From: Prevotellaceae bacterium
Lineage (GTDB): Bacteria > Bacteroidota > Bacteroidia > Bacteroidales > Bacteroidaceae
DNA length: 45,639 nt
Direction: 5' to 3'
Assembly (NCBI GenBank): GCA_029218445.1
Contig: JAQXRI010000085.1
Location: 1 to 45,639, forward strand
Shown here: in pieces, positions 26,416 to 34,462 of the stretch
Numbering within the stretch: position 1 is the first letter of the stretch
How the letters are laid out: the number at the start of each line of letters is the position of its first letter
Made by a program: the position numbers and the translations under genes
Notes under the pieces: generated by a model
The model's input: only the letters and a program-made list of their open reading frames with translations
Told to the model about the DNA's origin: nothing
The model's database searches: none

Positions 26416-27015
26416 ATGGAAAAAAACATTGAATTGCATCCTTTCGAACCATTCCTGCCCAAAGGGGCAAAGCTTCTCATGCTCGGCACATTTCCTCCAT
26501 CGGAAAAGCGATGGTGCATGAAATTTTATTATCCCAATTTCACTAACGACATGTGGAAAATTTTCGGCTTGTGCTATTTCAACGACAAGGAACACTTCAT
26601 CGTAAAAGGAGAAAAACGATATGACGTTGAAAAGATAAAACAGTTTCTCGAAAAGGAAGGCATAGCCATGTACGACACTGCGGTCAAGGTTTGCCGTACG
26701 AAAAACACAGCGTCCGACAAAGACCTCGAAATAATTGAACCTACCAACGTGAAGGCAATGTTGGAAAAGTTGCCGCAATGCGTTGCCGTAATCACCGCCG
26801 GCCAGCTCGCCACCGATACTTTCTGCCTCCAGTTCAGCATTACATCGCCCAAGGTAGGCGAATATGTGGAATTCAGCCTCCCCCACTCCACGCGTCGCTT
26901 GCGCCTTTACCGAATGCCAAGTTCGTCACGCGCCTACCCGATGAAAGTGGAATTTAAGGCCGAGGAATATTCAAAAGTGTTTGGCTTCATCGCTGGCACA
27001 AAACAAATAAAATGA
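26416..27015 (+). CDS. Uracil-DNA glycosylase family protein (TDG/SMUG-like)
   Basis: A 199-residue soluble protein, probably a base-excision enzyme of the UDG superfamily. The N-terminal motif LLMLGTFPPSEKRWCMKFYYPN resembles motif 1 (GxxP/GTFPS) of the Mug/TDG/SMUG branch. VITAGQLATDTF lies in the middle, and a C-terminal SLPHSTRRLRLYRMPSSSRAYPM resembles motif 2 with its Pro-Ser-Ser-Ser loop. The start at 26416 (MEKNIELHPF) is supported by the promoter, because the upstream in-frame ATG at 26299 lies within the terminator/promoter zone. Substrate specificity is unknown. Confidence 0.8.
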   Translation: MEKNIELHPFEPFLPKGAKLLMLGTFPPSEKRWCMKFYYPNFTNDMWKIFGLCYFNDKEHFIVKGEKRYDVEKIKQFLEKEGIAMYDTAVKVCRTKNTASDKDLEIIEPTNVKAMLEKLPQCVAVITAGQLATDTFCLQFSITSPKVGEYVEFSLPHSTRRLRLYRMPSSSRAYPMKVEFKAEEYSKVFGFIAGTKQIK

Positions 27016-27097
27016 AATATAAAACCCACAAAAGGCTACATTATGACACTGCTTTAAAAGGGGAATGATATTTTTATTAGAAAAAACGTCGAAAATA

Positions 27098-27129
27098 TTT
27101 GGAGCTATAAAATAAATAATGTATATTTG
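27098..27129 (+). promoter_or_regulatory. Upstream tandem promoter P1 in the putA leader region
   Basis: TTTG (27098-27101), a 20-nt spacer and TATATTTG (27122-27129) match the consensus well. No gene follows within 200 bp. It would add about 170 nt to the leader made from the second promoter. Confidence 0.6.
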
Positions 27130-27268
27130 TAGCGACAATCAAGCAACTAATTCAATAACGTACGGTACATTTATCAATTAAAAAGAGCATAAAACGCAAC
27201 TTTTGTATTCTAATATTGGTAAAGACTAACAAAATGAACTCTTTTCAATAAAAAAACTTTTCATTTTG

Positions 27269-27300
27269 TTTGGCAGTATGAATTGTTTTTGTTACTTTTG
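27269..27300 (+). promoter_or_regulatory. Promoter P2 of the putA leader
   Basis: TTTG (27269-27272), a 20-nt spacer and TACTTTTG (27293-27300) fit the consensus. The start of transcription would be near 27306, giving a leader of about 264 nt. The sequence resembles the exbB promoter at 9027-9057. Confidence 0.75.
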
Positions 27301-27335
27301 CAGCAGAATTTAACAACAAACTTAAAAAGTGAATT

Positions 27336-27428
27336 ATGAAAAGAATGGATTTCGACAAGTTTTCGAAGCAAGCTCTGCAAGAGCTTCATCGATACAGAGC
27401 GGTGATGTTCAGCCCGACCATGATTTAA
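27336..27428 (+). CDS. Candidate 30-residue leader peptide upstream of putA
   Basis: A small open frame begins about 30 nt after the predicted start of transcription and encodes MKRMDFDKFSKQALQELHRY followed by RAVMFSPTMI and TAA. It is the first ATG in the leader. The frame contains a 7-bp hairpin (27370-27386, AAGCTCT/AGAGCTT). The C-terminus carries one Pro codon (CCG) five codons before the stop, which is notable because the downstream gene breaks down proline. It ends 141 nt before putA and is followed by a structured region (27450-27537). I do not recognise the peptide. A ribosome-stalling sensor is an inference, and translation is not proven. Confidence 0.5.
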   Translation: MKRMDFDKFSKQALQELHRYRAVMFSPTMI

Positions 27429-27449
27429 ATGTTTTTCTTTTCTTATTTA

Positions 27450-27537
27450 TTTAAGAGAAGAAAGACTTAACTGCCACACACGGCGCACAGCGGTGCGTTG
27501 TCACAAGTCGTGTGGTCTAATAAACAAATCTCTTAAA
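27450..27537 (+). promoter_or_regulatory. Structured leader RNA between leader ORF and putA
   Basis: An outer 9-bp perfect stem TTTAAGAGA (27450-27458) / TCTCTTAAA (27529-27537) encloses CACACG (27477-27482) / CGTGTG (27509-27514). Inside that is a tight hairpin CGCAC-AGCG-GTGCG (27484-27497). putA starts 33 nt later. No U-run is seen, so translational or processing control is more likely than termination. Confidence 0.5.
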
Positions 27538-27569
27538 CAAAAAGAACAAACATTTAAATCATTGAAGAT

Positions 27570-30500
27570 ATGAATACACCAACTATTAGAGAAGTGGAAG
27601 ATTGGGTAATGACGTTGTACAACACATGTGAAGAAACCATTACCACAGCCGAGCGTAGAGAACAACACAAGTATGCCACAATGGTACAGCGTCCTCAGGA
27701 CAAGAAGTTCCTTGTGAAAATGCTTGACGAATCGTCACAAATTCGCGACGACAAGAAGTTGGCCAAGCGCATCAAGGTTCTGCTCGATGAATATGGTGTG
27801 CCCAAGTTCCTCAACAAGCGCGACACCTTCCTGTTCAAGATTTACCAGGCTTTCGGCCACTACTTCTACCCGATTGCCATACCTATCATTAAGAAGCGAC
27901 TGAGAATGGACACCTCGCGCGTAATCATCGACGCAGCACGTCCACACCTGACCAAGCACCTTGCTACTCGCTTCGACCAAAAGATAGGACAGAACGTAAA
28001 CCTTCTTGGTGAAGTCGTACTTGGCGACGAAGAGGCCGACAAGCGCTACTACAGCTACTTGGAAGCACTCAAGGAGCCGGACATCAACTACATCTCTGTA
28101 AAAATATCTGGTATTTACGCACAGACTCATGCCCTTAACTATGAAGAGTCGTTCCCCGAACTGTCTCGCCGTATGTCGGAGCTGTATCAGGCTGCCATCG
28201 ACAACAAATATGTTGACGAAAACGGAGTTAAGCGCGACAAGTTCATCAACCTCGACATGGAGGAATACAAGGATGCTCACTTGACGATGCGCCTGTTCAA
28301 GTCAGTGCTGTCGAAACCCGAATTCCTAAAATATTCAGCCGGTATTGTTGTACAGGCTTACCTGCCGGACGCATGGGACTTCCAAACCGAACTGCTCGAG
28401 TTTGCCAAGGAACGCTGCGAGCGTGGCGGCGCACCTATCAAGATGCGTATCGTCAAGGGCTGTAACCTCGACATGGAAACCGTTGTAGCATCGCTGCGCG
28501 GATGGGAGAACCCCGTACGTCCCAACAAGACCGAAGTTGACGCCAACTACCTTAAGATTATCGAGCGCGGACTCCTGCCCGAAAACTCGAAGTATCTGCA
28601 CATTGGTATGGCTTCACACAACCTATACACCATATCTTATGCCTATCTGCTCACCAAAATGTACAAGACTCCAAAGGAGACCTTCTGCTTCGAGATGCTT
28701 GAGGGTATGGCCGACCAGGTATGGCGTGCTCAGTCGAAGTTGGGCAACCACGTAATACTCTATACACCGGTAGTAAAGGACGAGCACTTCCTCAACGCCG
28801 TATCATATTTGGTGCGCCGTATGGACGAAAACACTGCTCCCGACAACTTCCTTACCCACTCGTTCAACCTTCAGCCCAACACCGAGGCATGGGACTTCCT
28901 CAAGAAGCAGTTTGAGGATGCCTACGCTATCAAGGACAAGATTCCACACGAGCCTCACCGCAAGCAGAACCGTCTGGAGCCTTACAAGCCAGTGCCTCCA
29001 ATGGACGAGATGAAAAACGAGCCTGACACCGACTTCGACCGCGAGTGCAACCAGGAATGGCAGCGCCAGATATTCAAGAAGTGGAAGAAGTCGAAGGCCG
29101 ACAAGCCATACATCATCCCAACACAGATAGGCGACAAGACTGTAGAAAACGCAAGCCGCGCCAAATACTTCGACCGTTGCCAGGACGACGAGGTTGAGAT
29201 ATGCGAAATGTCGAAGGCCGACGTTAAGCAGGTGGAGGAAATTATTAAGATTGCAGCTACCGACCCGAAGGGCTGGCGCAACACAACCATCGAACAGCGC
29301 CACAAGATAATGTATGACGCTGCCAATCGACTTGGCGAGATGCGCGGCGACCTCATCGGTTGCATGTGCGCCATCACAGGCAAGACCGTTACCGAGGGTG
29401 ACGTTGAGGTATCTGAGGGTATCGACTATGCCCGTTTCTACACACCATCCATGAAGAAGTTCTATGCCCTCAATGATGTTGACATCAAGGCCAAGGGCAC
29501 CATACTGGTCATCTCGCCTTGGAACTTCCCATGCGCCATTCCTTGCGGCGGCGTTGTAGCTGCCTTAGCATCAGGTAACACCTGTATATTGAAGCCGGCC
29601 ACTGTTGCAGCTCCTGTAGCATGGCTCTTTGCCAAGGCTTTCTGGGATGCAGGCGTGCCAAAGGAGGCTCTGCAGGTTATCATCACCGAGCGCGACGCTT
29701 TGAAGAAGCTGACCACAGCTCCTGAAATCAACCATATCATACTTACTGGTGGTACGGAGACGGCACAGGCCATCACCAAGGCCAACCCAACCACTCCACT
29801 GTCGGCCGAGACCGGCGGTAAGAACGTTATGATTATTACAGCATCGTCCGACCGCGACCACGCCATCATGAACGCCTGTGCTTCGGCATTCGGCAACGCC
29901 GGTCAGAAGTGCTCGGCTTGTTCGCTGCTCCTGGTTGAACGCTCAGTATATGACTCTGAAGAGTTCAAGACCAAGCTGAAGGACTGTGCAACATCAATGA
30001 AGGTGGGCAGCGTATGGAATGCAGGAAACATTGTCGGCCCAATGATAACCAACGAGAACGACAAGCTGCTGAAGGCACTCAACACCCTCGAACCGGGCGA
30101 GTCATGGCTTGTAGCTCCTAAGTTCATCGACAAGAAGAAGTACATACTTGCTCCAACGGTTAAGTGGGGCGTAAGTCCTAAGAACTACTCGTTCCGCACT
30201 GAGCTGTTCGGCCCAATGCTTTCAGTATCTCCATTCGACACACTGGAAGAAGCCATCGACCTCGTAAACGGCCTCGACTATGGCTTGACATCAGGCATCC
30301 AAAGCCTCGACGAGCGCGAGCGCGACCTCTGGAAGAACTCTATCCAGGCTGGTAACCTTTATATTAATAGAGGTATCACGGGCGCTATCGTCAATCGTCA
30401 GCCATTCGGCGGCATGAAGTTGTCGGCATTCGGTGGTGGCATCAAGGCCGGTGGTCCAAACTACTGCGCACAGTTCACCTACATCACCGACAAGAAGGGT

Positions 30501-31013
30501 TCGAAGACCGACTACAAGAAGAGCTATGCTGAAGCATGGGAGAAGGAGTTCCGTCATGCACGCGACTGGAACCAGTGCCGAGGCGAGCAGAACGTATTCC
30601 GCTATCTGCCTGTAAAGGGTGGCATGTGCCTGCGTCTGTTCAAGGACGACACCAACGAGCAGGCTCAGATGATAGCCCTCGCAGCCAAGATAGCCGGCAC
30701 GCCGCTGACCATCAGCTTCGATCCTTCCGACGACCGTACTTCAGCCCTTGGCTCTACAGGCGCACAGCTCAAGAAGGAGTCGCTGGCCGACTTCCTCAAG
30801 TCGATGCCAAGTTATGAGCGCATCCGCACCTGCTCGGCCAACTTGCCACGCGAGATGTACGAGCGTGCAGCTGAATGCGACAAATACATTGCAACGGCAG
30901 CTCCTGTAAAGGACGGCCGCGTAGAACTAATCCACTACATCAAGGAACAGAGCATCTCGTTCGAGTATCACCGCTACGGCAGTGGTCAGGACCAGGCTCC
31001 TGAGGTAGAATAA
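27570..31013 (+). CDS. putA: Bifunctional proline dehydrogenase / L-glutamate-gamma-semialdehyde dehydrogenase
   Basis: This enzyme oxidises proline to glutamate in two coupled steps using FAD and NAD. The 1147-residue protein has a helical N-terminal region, then a proline dehydrogenase barrel (about residues 110-450) with MRIVKGCNLDMETVVASLRG and FEMLEGMADQVWRAQ. An aldehyde dehydrogenase domain follows (about residues 520-1030). In the latter, Glu747 (SAETGGKN) and Cys781 (GNAGQKCSACS) are 34 residues apart, the usual catalytic Glu-Cys spacing. There is no N-terminal DNA-binding domain like that of enterobacterial PutA, so autoregulation by that route is not expected. The 554-bp upstream gap holds two promoters, a leader peptide candidate and a structured RNA. 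SusC/SusD genes follow downstream after a long inverted repeat. Confidence 0.95.
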   Translation: MNTPTIREVEDWVMTLYNTCEETITTAERREQHKYATMVQRPQDKKFLVKMLDESSQIRDDKKLAKRIKVLLDEYGVPKFLNKRDTFLFKIYQAFGHYFYPIAIPIIKKRLRMDTSRVIIDAARPHLTKHLATRFDQKIGQNVNLLGEVVLGDEEADKRYYSYLEALKEPDINYISVKISGIYAQTHALNYEESFPELSRRMSELYQAAIDNKYVDENGVKRDKFINLDMEEYKDAHLTMRLFKSVLSKPEFLKYSAGIVVQAYLPDAWDFQTELLEFAKERCERGGAPIKMRIVKGCNLDMETVVASLRGWENPVRPNKTEVDANYLKIIERGLLPENSKYLHIGMASHNLYTISYAYLLTKMYKTPKETFCFEMLEGMADQVWRAQSKLGNHVILYTPVVKDEHFLNAVSYLVRRMDENTAPDNFLTHSFNLQPNTEAWDFLKKQFEDAYAIKDKIPHEPHRKQNRLEPYKPVPPMDEMKNEPDTDFDRECNQEWQRQIFKKWKKSKADKPYIIPTQIGDKTVENASRAKYFDRCQDDEVEICEMSKADVKQVEEIIKIAATDPKGWRNTTIEQRHKIMYDAANRLGEMRGDLIGCMCAITGKTVTEGDVEVSEGIDYARFYTPSMKKFYALNDVDIKAKGTILVISPWNFPCAIPCGGVVAALASGNTCILKPATVAAPVAWLFAKAFWDAGVPKEALQVIITERDALKKLTTAPEINHIILTGGTETAQAITKANPTTPLSAETGGKNVMIITASSDRDHAIMNACASAFGNAGQKCSACSLLLVERSVYDSEEFKTKLKDCATSMKVGSVWNAGNIVGPMITNENDKLLKALNTLEPGESWLVAPKFIDKKKYILAPTVKWGVSPKNYSFRTELFGPMLSVSPFDTLEEAIDLVNGLDYGLTSGIQSLDERERDLWKNSIQAGNLYINRGITGAIVNRQPFGGMKLSAFGGGIKAGGPNYCAQFTYITDKKGSKTDYKKSYAEAWEKEFRHARDWNQCRGEQNVFRYLPVKGGMCLRLFKDDTNEQAQMIALAAKIAGTPLTISFDPSDDRTSALGSTGAQLKKESLADFLKSMPSYERIRTCSANLPREMYERAAECDKYIATAAPVKDGRVELIHYIKEQSISFEYHRYGSGQDQAPEVE

Positions 31014-31026
31014 TGTAGAGGAGGTG

Positions 31027-31146
31027 TTTTAGAAGGTAGAAGGTAGAGGGTAGAAGGTAGAGGCTACTGCACTGCGCAGTTATCTGCCACAAATCATGGC
31101 TTTCACTATTCTCTACCCTCCACCCTCTTCCTTCTACCTTCCAAAA
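31027..31146. repeat. Long imperfect inverted repeat between putA and susC
   Basis: Left arm 31027-31062 (TTTTAGAAGGTAGAAGGTAG and onward) pairs with right arm 31111-31146 at about 32 of 36 positions. The left arm is itself a run of 9-10 bp units (GAAGGTAGA). A 48-nt central loop separates the arms. It starts 13 nt after the putA stop and may separate putA from the SusC operon. Confidence 0.75.
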
Positions 31147-31195
31147 TCATTTTACCCCCTTATTATACTCTTTATACAAAAACTAATAAAAGCAC

Positions 31196-34100
31196 ATGAG
31201 AATTCGATTGTATCTATTAATGGCCATGACAATGGTCACTATGGTTGCTATGTCCCAACGCCTTAACATCAGGGGTACGGTCATAGACGAAAACAAGGAA
31301 GCTGTCATTGGAGCTTCTATCATGGTTAAAGGCAGCAATGTAGGCACAAAATCAGACATTTACGGACAGTTCATACTCGACGGAGTAAAGAACGGTTCGG
31401 AGCTGGTAGTGTCGTACATTGGAATGAAGACAAAGACCGTTAGGGCCTCTGAAACCATGAAGATAGTATTGGAAAACGACGACCAGATTCTTGACGAAGT
31501 CATGGTCGTAGCATTTGGCGAGCAGAAGAAATCGTCGTTCACAGGCTCGGCAGGTGTCGTTGACAGCAAGAAGTTGGAGCAGCGACAAGTGACTAATGTA
31601 ATGGATGCCCTCCAGGGCAACGTGGCCGGACTACAAGCTTATTCTCACTCAGGAGCACCCGATGCCAATCCCGAATTCCGCATTCGAGGCATCAGCTCCA
31701 TCAACGCCGGCAACAAGCCACTCATAGTACTTGACGGTGCCCCATACGACGGCGAATGGAACAGCATCAACCCTTCGGACGTGGCATCGGTGACGGTGCT
31801 CAAGGACGCTGCTTCCAACGCTCTCTATGGTGCGCGAGGCGCCAACGGCGTAATAATTGTAACAACAAAAAAGGGCGACAAAAGCCGCACTACCATCTCG
31901 CTCGACGTGAAAGTAGGCTCAAGCAGCCGCGCTTCTAAAAGATATGACACCATCGACGACCCGGCACAATACATCGAAACAAACTACACCGCTCTATACA
32001 ATTATTTCACTTCAAAGGGTCAGTCAAACTACAATGCTCACGTCAACGCCAACAACACTCTTTGGAAATCGTCAGGCGAAGGTGGTCTGGGCTATCTTCC
32101 CTATGCCGTTCCGGCAGGACAATACCTCGTGGGCGACAACGGCAAGCTCAACCCAAACGCCTCACTCGGCAACCGCGTTTATAACGGCGGACAGGTATAT
32201 ACCATATACCCCGACGACTGGATTGACGAGACCTACCGCAACGCCCTGCGCCAGGAATACAACCTCAGCATCAACGGCGGCGGACAGCAGGGACATTTCT
32301 ATGCCTCTATAGGCTATCTCAACGCCGACGGCATCGCGGTGGCAAGCGACTACGAACGCTATACGGCACGCATGAAGGCAAGCTATCAGGCCAACAAGTG
32401 GCTCAACGTAGGCGGAAACATCAACTTCGCACGCTCGACAACCAACAACGGAGCCGACATCGACGACACCGAAGACGACTCTGGAAACAACATCTACACG
32501 CAGATTTCGCAGATAGGCCCCATATATCCCGTCTATCTCCGCGACGGCAACGGCAATATACTGTGCAACGAGAATGGAGTAGTGGGCGACTTCGGCGACG
32601 GACAACTCCTCGGCACCGAATATGTTCGACCATATCTCACACAGGTGAACGGAATAGTTGACGCCACACTCAACACCAACAAGAAAGTTGCCACAACATT
32701 CTCGCTCAACGGCTTTGCCGACATCGACATCTGGGACGGACTGAAAGCCACCATCAACGGCAGCGTCTATACCAGCAATTACAACTCGACCTACACTTAC
32801 GAACCGTTCTACGGCTTCGGCCACGCTTCCTACCCCAACGGCTACGTATATAAGGACTCTTACAACGAATACACGCTCAACTTCCAGCAGCTTCTGAAGT
32901 ACAACAAGAAGTTTGGCAAGCACAACGTTTCGCTCCTTGCCGGACACGAGAGCTACAAGTATGACCTCGACGACATCAGCGGCGACCGTAAGAACATGTA
33001 CTCTTACTTTGAAAACCAAGAACTCGACGGCGCCACCACCGTACTTACCAACAGCTCATACCATTTGGGCTACAACACCGAGGGCTGGCTTTTCCGCGCC
33101 CTTTACGACTACGACGGAAAATACTTCGGACAGGTGTCGTATCGCCGCGACGCTTCGTCGCGATTCCATCCCGACCACCGCTGGGGCAACTTCTACTCAT
33201 TTGGCGGTGCATGGATAATAACCAAGGAAGAGTGGATGAAAGACGTAAAATGGCTGAACGAACTGAAGCTGAAGGCTTCGTTCGGACAAAACGGCAACGA
33301 CAACATCTCCGACTTCCTTTACACCGACACATACTATATCAATAAAGGCGAAGGCAACGACATTGGCCTTACACTCAAGCAAATAGGCAATGAGAACATT
33401 ACATGGGAAACCGTCACCAACATTAACGCCGGCTTTGAGTTCCAACTGTTCAAGAGCCGCCTGCGCGGTGGCATAGAATACTTCTACCGCAAGACCACCG
33501 ACATGCTCTGCACCGTAAAGGTTCCACTGTCACTTGGCTATGCAGGCTATTCGTCGAACGTAGGCGACATGGCCAACAAGGGTGTCGAAATTGAACTCGA
33601 AGGCGACCCTATAGTAACCAAAAACCTGCGCTGGACCATTGGCGCCAACCTCACAGCCTACAAGAACAAGGTGCTGAAGCTTAACGACGACAACAAATAC
33701 AACGTGCTCGACGGCCATGCAGGCTATACAAGCGGCAGCTACTTCTACGGCGAAGACCTGCCTATGTACACTTGGCGCCTGCGCAAATATGCGGGTGTGG
33801 CCGACGACGGACAGTCGCTTTGGTATGTCCACGACGACAACGGCAACCTTACCACCACTACCAACCCCACCGAGATAACCAAGGACATCGACTTCTACGA
33901 CTGCGGCACAGCACTGCCCGACTTCTACGGTGGCTTCAACACGTCGCTCAACGCCTACGGCTTCGACTTCAACGTGTCGTTTGCCTATAGCGTTGGCGGT
34001 AAGGTGATGGACTATGGCTACATGCAGCTCATGACCGTGCCAACGGCAGGACTCACCGGCATGGCACTCCATGAAGACCTCCTTAAAGCCTGGACTCCCA

Positions 34101-34408
34101 CCAACACCGACAGCAACATACCTCGCCTCCAGTATGGCGACAACTACTCGGCCTATACGTCCGACCGATTCCTCACCAACGGCAGTTGGCTGAGCCTTCA
34201 GAACATAACGCTCGGCTACACCTTCCCAAAGAGGTGGTTGCAGTCGCTCGGCATTACAGGCCTGCGCCTGTCAGTATCAGGCGAGAACCTCACCTATTGG
34301 AGCAAGCGCAAGGGCCTCGACCCACGCATCAACTCTTACGGCGGTGCAAGCAACACAAAGTATGCTCCTTCGCGTACCATAATGGGAGGACTCAGCGTGC
34401 AGTTCTAA
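31196..34408 (+). CDS. SusC/RagA family TonB-linked outer-membrane transporter
   Basis: A 1070-residue outer-membrane barrel imports nutrients with its SusD partner, powered by TonB-ExbB-ExbD. A signal peptide (MRIRLYLLMAMTMVTMVAMS) precedes a carboxypeptidase-D-like domain (RLNIRGTVIDENKEAVIGAS). The SusC hallmark block follows near residues 120-220: MDALQGNVAGLQAY, FRIRGISSINAGNKPLIVLDG, LKDAASNALYGARGANGVII. The barrel ends in MGGLSVQF with a terminal Phe. No STN signalling domain is present, so there is no hint of an anti-sigma partner. It is followed 54 bp later by susD. The ligand is unknown: no glycosidase or peptidase gene is nearby. Confidence 0.95.
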   Translation: MRIRLYLLMAMTMVTMVAMSQRLNIRGTVIDENKEAVIGASIMVKGSNVGTKSDIYGQFILDGVKNGSELVVSYIGMKTKTVRASETMKIVLENDDQILDEVMVVAFGEQKKSSFTGSAGVVDSKKLEQRQVTNVMDALQGNVAGLQAYSHSGAPDANPEFRIRGISSINAGNKPLIVLDGAPYDGEWNSINPSDVASVTVLKDAASNALYGARGANGVIIVTTKKGDKSRTTISLDVKVGSSSRASKRYDTIDDPAQYIETNYTALYNYFTSKGQSNYNAHVNANNTLWKSSGEGGLGYLPYAVPAGQYLVGDNGKLNPNASLGNRVYNGGQVYTIYPDDWIDETYRNALRQEYNLSINGGGQQGHFYASIGYLNADGIAVASDYERYTARMKASYQANKWLNVGGNINFARSTTNNGADIDDTEDDSGNNIYTQISQIGPIYPVYLRDGNGNILCNENGVVGDFGDGQLLGTEYVRPYLTQVNGIVDATLNTNKKVATTFSLNGFADIDIWDGLKATINGSVYTSNYNSTYTYEPFYGFGHASYPNGYVYKDSYNEYTLNFQQLLKYNKKFGKHNVSLLAGHESYKYDLDDISGDRKNMYSYFENQELDGATTVLTNSSYHLGYNTEGWLFRALYDYDGKYFGQVSYRRDASSRFHPDHRWGNFYSFGGAWIITKEEWMKDVKWLNELKLKASFGQNGNDNISDFLYTDTYYINKGEGNDIGLTLKQIGNENITWETVTNINAGFEFQLFKSRLRGGIEYFYRKTTDMLCTVKVPLSLGYAGYSSNVGDMANKGVEIELEGDPIVTKNLRWTIGANLTAYKNKVLKLNDDNKYNVLDGHAGYTSGSYFYGEDLPMYTWRLRKYAGVADDGQSLWYVHDDNGNLTTTTNPTEITKDIDFYDCGTALPDFYGGFNTSLNAYGFDFNVSFAYSVGGKVMDYGYMQLMTVPTAGLTGMALHEDLLKAWTPTNTDSNIPRLQYGDNYSAYTSDRFLTNGSWLSLQNITLGYTFPKRWLQSLGITGLRLSVSGENLTYWSKRKGLDPRINSYGGASNTKYAPSRTIMGGLSVQF

Positions 34409-34462
34409 TTTTTAATTAGAAATTAAAGAATTAAAAATTAAGGAATTAAAAATTAAGACAAC
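34409..34462. repeat. AT-rich repeats between susC and susD
   Basis: The 54-bp gap consists of near-repeats of GAATTAAAAATTAAG. It resembles the gap at 2440-2466 (TTTTTAATTT repeats on the other strand). No promoter box is seen, so susD probably shares the susC transcript. Confidence 0.5.

Noticed and set aside
27016..27097. Possible gene just after the glycosylase-like gene
   Set aside because: The stretch is AT-rich with no open frame of note and no RNA-like pairing; only promoter elements follow.
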